From: Acidithiobacillus montserratensis
GTDB lineage: Bacteria; Pseudomonadota; Gammaproteobacteria; Acidithiobacillales; Acidithiobacillaceae
Length of the DNA stretch: 23,957 bases
Direction: 5' to 3'
Assembly (NCBI RefSeq): GCF_018853465.1
Contig: NZ_JABBOU010000072.1
Span: 1-23,957, forward strand
The notes beneath the pieces were generated by a model. That model searched no databases. It was not told the origin of the DNA and was given only the letters and a program-made list of their open reading frames with translations. This document shows positions 1 through 6,916 of this stretch, piece by piece. The translations under genes and the position numbers were made by a program. How positions within the stretch are numbered: position 1 is the first letter of the stretch; every line of letters begins with the position of its first letter.

Positions 1-1
1 A

Positions 2-1015
2 TCCCTGGAGTTTACCGGAGATGCGAGATTTCAGGAGCAGGCCGCTATGGCGGCATTACGGGCGGGGTTGAAAGTGGCCGATATGAATCTCGCGCGACGG
101 GCGCGGGAAGCCATCGCAGAGCAGGCCAAGCCAGTCATTGAGCCGGAATACAAACCATCTTCTGTGGTGGTGCCGGGTATCCGCTATATTGTGGAAGAAA
201 CGGCTGACCATGCGCCGATGAGGGACAAGCATGGTGAGATCATGCTGTTTGACACCGAAGCACAAGCATTCGAGGTTCGTAAAATTCTTGGCTTCAAATA
301 TCCGATAGTCCCTGTTTCGGTCGAGCAAGAGCCGACCAAGCCAGCGCCCGTCATTGAGACAGAAAGGCCCTCTGTACCTATTCAGAAGCCGATACAGGCA
401 AGGCCCACACCAGAGCCCGTCAAGGTGTCAGAGAAGCCCTCTCCAGATCTGACCGATCTTGGAGCCCGACGGCAGAAGTTGGTGGAGTTGGCGAAAGCGC
501 TACAGACCGATGCGGTGACAAAAATTGAGGACGTGCGTAAAGCCTATTTGGCGGCGGGATACGTGGTAGAACCACGGGAAGGGGGAGCGGTTTTTGTGTA
601 TCCCCCAGGGGATCTGCCGGAAGCGCGTAAAGCGGTAACCCAAGCTCGCAAAGACTGGAAAGAACGGGCAGACCGAAGCGGAGCGCAGCGGGAACCGATG
701 GTGCCGAAAGCGCAGATAAGTGCTTATGGATCGGAGTATGCCCGCAGGGACGGCTGGAAAGGGTCGTTTACGGGTGCGGTGATTGCTGTTGATGAAGGTC
801 ATGTCTATGTGGGAGCGAAGGGCGGCGGTGGTGCGCCGCACTTTGTAGCGATACCGAAGGAACGGTTTAAAGCCCAACCATCGGTAGGGCTGTATGCCAC
901 GTTCACCCAGGGAGATGCGCAGCGTCCTGCGGGCTGGAGCAAGGTGCTGGGGAAGATGAATGGGCAGGGGCGACTGGTGAGAGACCAGGAGAAAGGCAAG
1001 GGCATTGGCGATTAG
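2..1015 (+). CDS. 3' part of a mobilization-linked protein with LPD7-like and KfrB-like segments (partial)
   Basis: The reading frame is open to the left edge, so the gene starts outside the window; the ATG at 47 is only an internal methionine. The first visible residues (SLEFTGDARFQEQAAMAALR, then GLKVAD) resemble the end of the LPD7-type region found in large relaxase or plasmid polyvalent proteins. A Pro/Glu/Lys-rich linker follows (about residues 90-140 from the ATG at 47). The last ~90 residues (GWKGSFTGAVIAVDEGHVYV..., then HFVAIPKERF) look like a KfrB domain, often found at the C-terminus of plasmid relaxase-associated proteins. Its role would be in DNA processing or plasmid maintenance. 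No catalytic residues are visible in this part. The domain calls come from remembered patterns and are tentative; that the frame is coding is well supported by its length and composition. Confidence 0.75.
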   Translation, partial: SLEFTGDARFQEQAAMAALRAGLKVADMNLARRAREAIAEQAKPVIEPEYKPSSVVVPGIRYIVEETADHAPMRDKHGEIMLFDTEAQAFEVRKILGFKYPIVPVSVEQEPTKPAPVIETERPSVPIQKPIQARPTPEPVKVSEKPSPDLTDLGARRQKLVELAKALQTDAVTKIEDVRKAYLAAGYVVEPREGGAVFVYPPGDLPEARKAVTQARKDWKERADRSGAQREPMVPKAQISAYGSEYARRDGWKGSFTGAVIAVDEGHVYVGAKGGGGAPHFVAIPKERFKAQPSVGLYATFTQGDAQRPAGWSKVLGKMNGQGRLVRDQEKGKGIGD

Positions 1016-1060
1016 GGCTCCAGAGCGACAGGGGTGCCCAGGCAAGAGAAGGGCGGAGCG

Positions 1061-1075
1061 TTGTCACAGTGACAA
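1061..1075. repeat. 15-bp palindrome TTGTCACAGTGACAA, copy 1
   Basis: Seven-base arms TTGTCAC/GTGACAA around a central A. An identical copy lies at 1991-2005, and the inner 9-mer occurs twice more in opposite orientation (1161-1169 and 14710-14718). It sits 46 bp after the stop of the KfrB-like gene and upstream of the first TA operon. A binding site for a plasmid regulator or partition protein is likely, but the protein is unknown. Confidence 0.6.
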
Positions 1076-1160
1076 TCTCAACACCCGTTCATTCCCGGAT
1101 GAACCGAGAAAAGCAAATCAAGAGTGGATTATGAGAACGGTAAGGGACTGATTCAGCGCA

Positions 1161-1200
1161 TCACTGTGACGGACGTTGAGAGACTCTCAAAAAGGTCCGT
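1161..1200. repeat. Composite dyad region upstream of the first TA operon
   Basis: Contains TCACTGTGA (1161-1169), the core of the neighbouring 15-bp palindrome in the other orientation. Next is a nested dyad: outer arms ACGGAC (1169-1174) and GTCCGT (1195-1200), and the inner 15-bp palindrome TTGAGAGACTCTCAA (1176-1190). It could be an operator or a cruciform-forming site. No T-run follows, so it is not a terminator. Confidence 0.5.
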
Positions 1201-1301
1201 TGTGAGGAAGGACCGGATCAAATCCCACGCAGGTGGATTTTTCATGATGGTTGAATAGGTATGATATATTAATACTAATGAATACCTCGGAGAGCTTGAT
1301 C

Positions 1302-1598
1302 ATGTCCACATCCGTTCCCCCTACCGTACCCATGGCGGTTAAGATAGATCTCGAAATGAAGGCGCGTATCCAGCGTCTGGGCGACGCCCGTCATCGTTCT
1401 ATGCACTGGCTCATGAAAGAAGCGATCCGCCAGTTTGTGGAGCGGGAAGAGCAGCAGGAAGCGTTGCGGCAGGAAGGTATTCAGGCCTGGGAGGCCTATC
1501 AGGACACGGGGCTGCATGTCACGCAGGAAGAGGCCGATATCTGGATGGCGCGCCTGGAAGCGGGCGAAGACGTGGAGCCTCCCCATTGCCACGTCTGA
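1302..1598 (+). CDS. CopG/RHH-type antitoxin of a type II TA module
   Basis: 98 residues from the ATG at 1302, chosen because GGAG (1289-1292) lies 9 bases upstream and because the conserved part (AVKIDLEMKARIQRLGDARH) then starts near the N-terminus. In-frame starts at 1278 and 1251 (TTG) are possible but lack a good ribosome site. The N-terminus fits a ribbon-helix-helix DNA-binding fold: a beta strand (VKIDLE) followed by two helices. The C-terminal part is acidic and would wrap the toxin. Such antitoxins neutralise the partner toxin and repress their own operon. A GGTAT/ATACC dyad (1258-1262 and 1282-1286) just upstream is a candidate operator. The gene overlaps the toxin gene by 13 bases. 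The family call is confident; the exact subfamily is not. Confidence 0.85.
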   Translation: MSTSVPPTVPMAVKIDLEMKARIQRLGDARHRSMHWLMKEAIRQFVEREEQQEALRQEGIQAWEAYQDTGLHVTQEEADIWMARLEAGEDVEPPHCHV

Positions 1599-1897
1599 TC
1601 TGGTCCCCACCGGCGCTGCTGGATGTGCAGCGACTGTACCGATTTCTGGCGGATCGGAACAAGGATGCTGCGCAACGTGCGGTCAAAGCCATCCGGGCCG
1701 GAGTAAAAATACTAGCGGCACATCCAGAGGCGGGGCGTCCGGCAGAAAGCATGGAACCCGAATACCGGGAGTGGCTGATTGGTTTTGGTGGAAGCGGGTA
1801 TGTGGCTCTGTATCGTTATGACGGGGAAACTGCATTGATCGTAGCTGTTCGGCACCAACGCGAGAGCACCAATCCAGAGACGTTAAGCGAACATTGA
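1586..1897 (+). CDS. ParE/RelE-superfamily toxin
   Basis: 103 residues. The start is a TTG at 1586 inside the antitoxin gene, with GGAG at 1573-1576 nine bases upstream; no ATG is available near the conserved N-terminus LIWSPPALLDVQRLYRFL. That motif, then HPEAGRPAE, WLIGFGGSGYVALYRY and the C-terminal strand IVAVRHQRES, match the ParE/RelE fold. ParE-type members poison DNA gyrase while RelE-type members cut mRNA at the ribosome; sequence alone does not settle which applies. The 13-base overlap with the antitoxin gene implies coupled translation. The module would act as a plasmid addiction system. Confidence 0.87.
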   Translation: MPRLIWSPPALLDVQRLYRFLADRNKDAAQRAVKAIRAGVKILAAHPEAGRPAESMEPEYREWLIGFGGSGYVALYRYDGETALIVAVRHQRESTNPETLSEH

Positions 1898-2278
1898 AAC
1901 TTGGACGGGTTGATGGACAGATTCAGAGCCGGAAATGGCCCCGAAAATGTCCATAAGCGAAGTGTTCAGAAAACCTTCGTTTGTGAGATGTTGTCACAGT
2001 GACAACCACAGATTAGACCTTGCCGGTTGGTATGGCGTTGAAGCTGGCCCGGTCCACCATACTGGCTCTTCCAGACGATCTGGATGCTTTTGGTGGCCGG
2101 AGATTTTCCCGATATTCCCCGCTGGGTTGCCGGTTCCATCCACAGGGTGGCGCACAGAATTTGTGGACGGTTTCCTGCAAACCCAGAAACCGTCTAGTAT
2201 ATGCTTTAAGGGCCGCATGATTGGCCAAGTGGGGGCTTAAACCCGCACTAATGATCGGTAATCAGAGGAGCACCCAGA
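1898..2278. other. Non-coding stretch between two TA operons
   Basis: No convincing gene in 381 bases. Short open frames exist on both strands around 1994-2228 but none has a ribosome site with a recognisable protein. It holds the second TTGTCACAGTGACAA palindrome (1991-2005). The promoter for the next TA operon should lie before 2279, but no clear -35/-10 pair was found. Confidence 0.5.
1991..2005. repeat. 15-bp palindrome TTGTCACAGTGACAA, copy 2
   Basis: Identical to the copy at 1061-1075, which is 930 bp upstream; together they bracket the first TA operon. The flanking bases differ apart from a G directly before one copy and after neither, so the conserved unit is close to the 15-mer itself. 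This suits a protein-binding site or a recombination endpoint. Confidence 0.6.
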
Positions 2279-2473
2279 ATGAATGCCGTTTTACCTTCTA
2301 TCATCTCCGAGTTTGAGACCTCAGATCAGGAGGCTAGATATACTGCGTGGCTGCGTACAAAGGTCGCGTCGAGCTTGGCTGATAAGCGACCCAGTATTCC
2401 GCATGACGAGGTGATGGCCGAAATGGACGCGATCATAGCGGAAGCGGAAACCTCCGCTCAAAGGAAATTCTGA
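2279..2473 (+). CDS. relB: RelB/StbD-type antitoxin
   Basis: 64 residues, starting at an ATG preceded by AGAGGAG about 9 bases upstream. The sequence (LPSIISEFETSDQEARYTAWLRTKV, then IPHDEVMAEMDAIIAEAE) matches the short RelB-family antitoxins commonly paired with RelE/ParE toxins. The conserved IPHDEVMAEMDAII stretch is the most diagnostic. It binds the toxin encoded one base downstream and probably autoregulates the operon. Length is normal for the family. Confidence 0.87.
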   Translation: MNAVLPSIISEFETSDQEARYTAWLRTKVASSLADKRPSIPHDEVMAEMDAIIAEAETSAQRKF

Positions 2474-2474
2474 G

Positions 2475-2771
2475 TTGTTACCCATTATCTGGCGGGCCTC
2501 GGCCCGCGATGACTTGGCGAATATCATTCGCTACATCGCCAACGAGAATCCGCCAGCGGCACGGCGTATGAAACGCCTGCTGGAAGAGTCTGTCCTGCCT
2601 ACTGCCGAACATCCCTATCTGTATCGTCAGAGCGAGCGAGTTCCCGGCCTGCGCGAGATTGTTGCCCATCCGAACTATGTCGTTTTCTATCGTGTTGCAA
2701 CCGCCAGCATTGAGGTTGTGAACGTGGTGCATGCCCGCCGTGAGTTCCCGGTTTCAACCCAAAATGAGTAG
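2475..2771 (+). CDS. RelE/ParE-family toxin
   Basis: 98 residues from a TTG at 2475, one base after the antitoxin stop; AAGGA at 2461-2465 is the likely ribosome site. Recognisable pieces are the N-terminal strand and helix (IIWRASARDDLANIIRYIA), the family-typical RQSERVPGLREIVAHPNYVVFYRV, and the final strand VVHARREFP. In this family the toxin acts as a ribosome-dependent RNase or a gyrase inhibitor; which one is not decided by sequence. Tight spacing to relB indicates a two-gene operon. A hairpin with a T-run lies 87 bp downstream. Confidence 0.88.
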   Translation: MLPIIWRASARDDLANIIRYIANENPPAARRMKRLLEESVLPTAEHPYLYRQSERVPGLREIVAHPNYVVFYRVATASIEVVNVVHARREFPVSTQNE

Positions 2772-2845
2772 CCTCATCGTAATGTCGCAAAAAGGCCCCT
2801 CACGGATAGATGAAGAACCCAGCAAAATCAGGCCATCCGCCCAGC

Positions 2846-2896
2846 CGTGGGCAGTGCCCACGAGACAGAATGATGCATTCTGTCTTGTGGATTTTT
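2846..2896 (+). terminator. Candidate intrinsic terminator with an overlapping alternative hairpin
   Basis: A 15-bp stem (2858-2872 with 2876-2890, one G-T wobble, loop ATG) ends in a five-T run (2892-2896). This is suitable for ending the relB-toxin transcript. A second perfect 7-bp hairpin, CGTGGGC AGT GCCCACG (2846-2862), shares five bases with the base of the first, so the two cannot both form fully. Confidence 0.55.
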
Positions 2897-3000
2897 GTTT
2901 GGTCCCAAACATTCATAAAAATGCATGCTTCCTTGCATTTGTGCTGACATCGCTCTAGATTGGTAAAGAACTTAGTTACTTCATGACTAAGCTCCTCCCA

Positions 3001-3035
3001 GAAGGCCTAGTGTCGCCGTGCGACACTAGGCCTTC
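3001..3035. repeat. Perfect 16-bp inverted repeat with a 3-base loop
   Basis: Arms GAAGGCCTAGTGTCGC (3001-3016) and its exact complement (3020-3035) enclose CGT. There is no T-run on either side, so it is not a classical terminator. It lies between the relB operon and the MITE in about 680 bases without a convincing gene (2772-3454). It may be a palindromic insertion or a recombination/cleavage site. Confidence 0.6.
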
Positions 3036-3140
3036 AACTATTAAGTCCTACAAGGTAACAACATCGACAGGTTTCGTTCTTCACGTAACCGATAGTCGCT
3101 GCATCATTAACCACGACAAAGCTAGACGGAAATCTTCGCT

Positions 3141-3276
3141 AGCTAGCAGCCTGTCGGACTTTCGGTTTTGAAGAAATACAACGCATTGATTAATAAAAGT
3201 TTTAATAAATTTCCGGGAAATGGCAGGTGCATATAGAATCAGTGGGTTACGCGAATAATCCGACAGGCTGCTAGCT
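3141..3276. mobile_element. 136-bp MITE with 18-bp terminal inverted repeats
   Basis: Perfect 18-bp inverted repeats (3141-3158 and 3259-3276; core GCTAGCAGCCTGTCGGA) enclose about 100 AT-rich non-coding bases. The left end matches, at 19 of 20 positions, the end of the truncated IS1182-like element at 10935-10954. It is therefore probably a non-autonomous derivative that such a transposase could move. No clear target duplication is seen outside the repeats; the palindromic CTAG at the tips may be the target. Confidence 0.65.
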
Positions 3277-3310
3277 TGGCCACTGATCTTTCAAGAGATG
3301 CATACCCACG

Positions 3311-3364
3311 TTGAGAACATGATTTTCTCAATTTCCTTGCATCTTTCCAGTATTGTTGTATGCT
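3311..3364 (+). promoter_or_regulatory. Candidate promoter and operator dyad of the porin gene
   Basis: TTGCAT (3337-3342) and TATGCT (3359-3364), 16 bases apart, form a plausible sigma-70-type promoter about 90 bases before the porin start. Just upstream, TTGAGAA (3311-3317) and TTCTCAA (3325-3331) make a 7-bp-arm dyad that could be an operator. Both calls rest on consensus resemblance only. Confidence 0.35.
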
Positions 3365-3454
3365 TTCCACACGAGGTAGGCAAAAAGAACACACTCAATG
3401 TTTTTCATGGGGTGGTGCTTAGACCTCTAAACTTTGGTCGAGGAGGAGTTCAAA

Positions 3455-4708
3455 ATGAAGAAAAATTTAGTGGCATTGGCCGTCGCGGCCGCTTTTTTAG
3501 CGCCTGGAATCGCTTTCGCTGCAGACAATGGCAATTCAGGCAGTGTGTTTCAACCTGAAAATTCCCAGGATACTGGGCCGATTCTCTACGGTTATGCTCA
3601 AATCACTGGCAGCAATCAGTTTGGCACCGGTGGTAATGAAGGGCTGGTTTTTGGTGCCCACCGTATTCGTTTGGGTGTTAAGGGTACAGCTGTTCCTGGA
3701 GTAACTTACAATTTCCAGTATAAGTGGGATGGTGGGTACACCTCAAAAGGTATAGGCAGCCATACTGGTAACTCAGGGATTCAGGATGCAGAGATCAATT
3801 TCGCCTTCATTCCTGAGGTGCAGTTGAAAGTCGGCAAATTCCGCGTTCCTGTCGGCATGGAGCGGACTCAGTTCAGTGGTAATGATTTGTGGTTCATCCA
3901 ACGTTCCATGAATCAGACTTTGGGTGCTGATCGTAGTTTGGGTGTAATGTTCCACAGCCCCAATGTAATGAATACGGGTTACTACTACAGCCTAGGAGTT
4001 TTTGATAACAGCTCTGTAGATGGAAATAACGCCTTTAGCAGCAATTCATTCTACAATAATGCGACCGATGTATATGGTGCAGGACAGAATTCGGTTGGAG
4101 GTGTTCTAACCAATGGTTCAGGAAAATATCTGTTTGCCGGCATGGTTGGTTACAAGCTGAGTCCATTGTTGAACATTGAATTGTCTGGGGCACGTTCAGA
4201 TACAGCTAATTCTGGTGGGCCGATCGTCGGTACCAACCTGATTGGTGCCAGACAAGTAGATGCTTGGAACGTGGGCGCCCGTGGCGGCATGATGGGGCTC
4301 AAGTACATGGCAGAATATAGCGATGTGAACGGTTATGGTGGTGTTTCTGGGTTACGTGGTAGCGATTGGTATGTCGCATTGGCCGCCAATCTGCACGAGA
4401 TGACTCTAACCCCAGATTGGTTAGACATCGAGCCAGCAGTTCGTTTTGAGCGGTTTGATTGGAAAGGTGCTGCAGGCTCTGGCGTGCCGGGATCTGTCAA
4501 CGGTGAATACCTGAACAACACCACCATTGGCGTCAACTATGATCTGAATCCCAACAATCCATATGCTGCTCGCGTGCAGTTGAACTATGTAATTCCGACG
4601 GGCGCCTCTGGTTTCCGTCACGAATTGCAGGCAAACGGTGCTAATTATGCTCCTACCAATGCTTATATCTACAACACGCTGGCCTTGCAGTTCCAGGCTG
4701 GTTTCTAA
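3455..4708 (+). CDS. Outer-membrane porin, OprO/OprP-like
   Basis: 417 residues from the ATG at 3455, preceded by a strong AGGAGGAG (3441-3448) six bases away; the TTG at 3434 is rejected because it would disrupt the signal peptide. Residues 1-22 (MKKNLVALAVAAAFLAPGIAFA) form a signal peptide with an AFA cleavage site. The mature part is rich in alternating strands typical of a beta-barrel and ends in Phe, as outer-membrane proteins do. The segment DAEINFAFIPEVQLKVGKFR and the following PVGMERTQFS...IQRSM match the phosphate-selective porin (OprO/OprP) family. The substrate cannot be read from sequence; anion or phosphate uptake is a family inference. The gene has its own upstream dyad and a strong terminator, so it is probably a single-gene unit. 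It appears richer in A/T than the transposon and helicase genes, suggesting a separate origin. Confidence 0.85.
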   Translation: MKKNLVALAVAAAFLAPGIAFAADNGNSGSVFQPENSQDTGPILYGYAQITGSNQFGTGGNEGLVFGAHRIRLGVKGTAVPGVTYNFQYKWDGGYTSKGIGSHTGNSGIQDAEINFAFIPEVQLKVGKFRVPVGMERTQFSGNDLWFIQRSMNQTLGADRSLGVMFHSPNVMNTGYYYSLGVFDNSSVDGNNAFSSNSFYNNATDVYGAGQNSVGGVLTNGSGKYLFAGMVGYKLSPLLNIELSGARSDTANSGGPIVGTNLIGARQVDAWNVGARGGMMGLKYMAEYSDVNGYGGVSGLRGSDWYVALAANLHEMTLTPDWLDIEPAVRFERFDWKGAAGSGVPGSVNGEYLNNTTIGVNYDLNPNNPYAARVQLNYVIPTGASGFRHELQANGANYAPTNAYIYNTLALQFQAGF

Positions 4709-4727
4709 TAACTAACCGTGAATATAG

Positions 4728-4757
4728 GCCGCTATCGACCTCGATAGCGGCTTTTTT
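4728..4757 (+). terminator. Rho-independent terminator of the porin gene
   Basis: A perfect 11-bp stem GCCGCTATCGA / TCGATAGCGGC with a CC loop is followed by six T (4752-4757), 19 bases after the porin stop. The next gene starts nine bases later. Confidence 0.92.
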
Positions 4758-4765
4758 AAATTCTC

Positions 4766-5335
4766 ATGTCATACCCAAAGCAAAGCGCTAACGACGATGA
4801 GCATTTTCGAATTGCTGCAAAAGCAATTATTGCTCTACGCAATGAAAAACTGGCTGTGATTGCGCGAAACTTGCAATTTGATCCTGGTGGACTATCCGGC
4901 TGGTTAGGCGGAACACCAAATAGATTGTCATTTGAGAAGAAGGAAATACTCTCCTGCTACCTAGGATTAGAGTATGCACATATTTCCACGCAGGTTGTAC
5001 ACTATTGGCCGACGTGCACCGATGATTTAATTGCATTTATACCAAGTTTATTGAATCAAAAAATGCTTAAAAGCATATCTATAAATATGATTACGTCAGA
5101 CACTATTCCCATCGGTTGTGTTTATCATTCGAAAATTGGTGAATCAACATTCATTGCTTTATGTAAGGCACAAAACAAGGCTTTCCCAATACCCATTATC
5201 TCACCAGAAGAAACCGGCTGGGGAAATCTGTTGCCATCTATAGAGATTACCAGGAATACTTGGAACACTTGGTGGTCAGACCAGAACAAATCTCCTGAAG
5301 AAATAGCTGGTTACCTTTTCAGATCATCTGAGTAA
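4766..5335 (+). CDS. Hypothetical protein with an HTH-like N-terminus
   Basis: 189 residues, not recognised. The start is an ATG at 4766, only nine bases after the T-run of the porin terminator and without a clear ribosome site, so the start is uncertain. Residues ~12-70 (FRIAAKAIIALRNEKLAVIARNL, then GGLSGWLGG) read like a helix-turn-helix of the XRE kind: helix, turn, then a Ser/Trp recognition-like helix. The C-terminal half (~90-180) has alternating strands and helices and several Trp (NTWNTWWSDQ). There are no membrane segments or signal peptide. It could be a regulator of the neighbouring porin or an unrelated gene. It has low GC content, similar to the porin. Confidence 0.6.
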   Translation: MSYPKQSANDDEHFRIAAKAIIALRNEKLAVIARNLQFDPGGLSGWLGGTPNRLSFEKKEILSCYLGLEYAHISTQVVHYWPTCTDDLIAFIPSLLNQKMLKSISINMITSDTIPIGCVYHSKIGESTFIALCKAQNKAFPIPIISPEETGWGNLLPSIEITRNTWNTWWSDQNKSPEEIAGYLFRSSE

Positions 5336-5428
5336 CAATTCTTTATCAGCTTGATCTACGACACAGGAACACAGGAAAATTAAACATCTGTGTGCTATTC
5401 TTGCGCTGACCTTTTACAAACCAGTCGT

Positions 5429-5672
5429 TTTTGAGAGGCTAACTGCAACTGTTACCGAAACACAGAAAACCAATCGCTTGCCATTCTCGAAAACATCACT
5501 TGAGTCAGATGCTCGATTTCATGCCCTGTATGGTAGGTTTTGAGAGGACGTGACCAGTCGCACTGTTTTGTTACCGTAACGGCTAATTGGGATCCCCAGA
5601 TTGATAATCCGAATGCCCAATCGCATCCCCCAAATAGCCCCGGTGTCAGTTAGGAAATCTGTTACCGTAACA
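5429..5672. repeat. Cluster of TGTTAC..GTAACA-type palindromes with direct repeats
   Basis: One perfect palindrome TGTTACCGTAACA (5660-5672) and one missing only the last base (5569-5581). A degenerate copy TGTTACCGAAACA lies at 5450-5462. The direct repeat TTTTGAGAGG (5429-5438 and 5538-5547) precedes the first two, and CCAGTCG also occurs twice (5421-5427 and 5554-5560). They lie between two genes that point toward each other, so there is no obvious promoter to control. They may be regulator, partition or transfer sites. Nothing else is seen in 5336-5748. Confidence 0.55.
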
Positions 5673-5748
5673 GTGTGCAGCGGTGCGGTCGCCCAAACCG
5701 ACGCGAAGAGCAACGCCGGAGCCGCATCGGGCCTATGCCATTACATAA

Positions 5749-6878
5749 TCATCCTGGCTCAAATTCCCATTCCAAGTCCTGATAGGTTTCAACCGGCGGC
5801 ACCTCCACGTCTGGCGGCTCCGCTACCTGTGGGGCTTCCGCTTCCACCTCTACTTCTAAGCGGGTCATTCCATTTTCCACCACGTCGCTCACAGCCTCGC
5901 CTAGCGGCGCACCGCCGTTGAGGGCCTCCTGCACGTCCTCTGACAATGCCTCCAGGATTTCCGCATAATCCTGCGTGGTGTCCTTGGCATGACTGACCGC
6001 CATTTGCCGCGCCGCTTCTCGGGCGGCTGCCGCGAGTTCGGTAAAGTCACTGTTTATTTCATGCGGAGCGTATTCATTCAGGAAGTCCCGGCATACCTGG
6101 AAGTTACCCGCCGCTTCTTCGGGTAAATCCAGGTCTTTTTGATGGGCAACTGACGCCGCAAAATCCAGCATTTTCTGCGTCGGCGGTATGTCCTGCATCA
6201 TGTCCTGTATGGTTTCTTCGGACAGGTAAACATGGGCCTCACCCCGCGCCCTGGATAACCCGACATAGCTCCACTCCCGGTCAACACCGGGGGTAATCAG
6301 TAAATGCGAACTCTCAACCGTCATCCCCTGGCTTTTATGGACGGTCGTCGCATAGGCATAGTCAAAGTCGGTGAAGGCTTCCGCTCCGGTCCCCTGGAAC
6401 TGGACCACCTGGCCACCGTCCGTTTCAGCGTTCAGGAATACCTGCCCGTTGCGCTGTTCTAGGCCCTTCACGGTCGCTGTCGTGCCGTTCCGTACGTCCA
6501 GCCGGTAATCATTGCGGGTAAAGCGGATGCGTTCGCCTACGGCGATTTCCCGCGTTTCCCTGCCGTCCGGCAAATCAACGCTGTCCTCTAGTGCGCCCGC
6601 GCTTTTCAGGACATGCCGCGCCAACTGATTGAGGTCGCTGACATCCTCATTGGTGCGGGCCAGCATTAAACGCGCCTTAATGGGTACTTCGCTCGATGCC
6701 CAACGCTGCACCAGGTCCGCGCGCGCGCCGATATTGTCCTCGGCAATATGCAGGCGTCCGGCCTTATCCAGTCCGGCCAGTGCGGTTGCAGCCTGCCCGG
6801 TGGCCAGGTCGCGCACGGCCTGCCGCATCCATGCTTCCCGCTGACGGCGAATGCCCGTCAGGTCGGCCGCGCCTATAT
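5749..6878 (-). pseudogene. traA: C-terminal part of a TraA-type conjugative relaxase/helicase, cut by the Tn3 element
   Basis: About 376 residues remain; the 5' part is missing because the transposon begins at 6879. The open frame continues into the terminal repeat to an ATG at 6921, but those first ~14 residues are transposon-encoded. Visible superfamily I helicase motifs include the motif-IV-like ARLMLARTNEDVSDLNQLAR (about 83-102 of the open frame), TVHKSQG (193-199) and YVGLSRAR (219-226). These place it in the RecD-like helicase half of TraA/MobQ- or MobF-type relaxases, which nick oriT and unwind plasmid DNA for transfer. The relaxase domain and Walker A are absent, so it cannot act as a complete enzyme. 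The C-terminal tail is acidic and Pro/Val-rich. The missing half is not found on the other side of the transposon. Confidence 0.82.
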
Positions 6879-6916
6879 GGGGTTTGAAGTCCAACGGAAC
6901 GAAAACGTACGCTAAG
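6879..6916 (+). repeat. Left 38-bp terminal inverted repeat of the Tn3-family element
   Basis: Starts GGGG at the outer edge and ends CGCTAAG inside, as in Tn3-group elements. It matches the right repeat except for C instead of T at repeat position 17. The tnpA stop codon (TAG, 6912-6914 on the minus strand) lies inside it. Confidence 0.93.

Noticed and set aside
500..1045. 181-codon open frame on the minus strand
   Set aside because: It is the shadow of the KfrB-like gene, with biased Arg/Pro/His content and no domain.
1994..2240. Several 66-101 codon frames on both strands between the TA operons
   Set aside because: They overlap each other, lack ribosome sites and show no recognisable protein.
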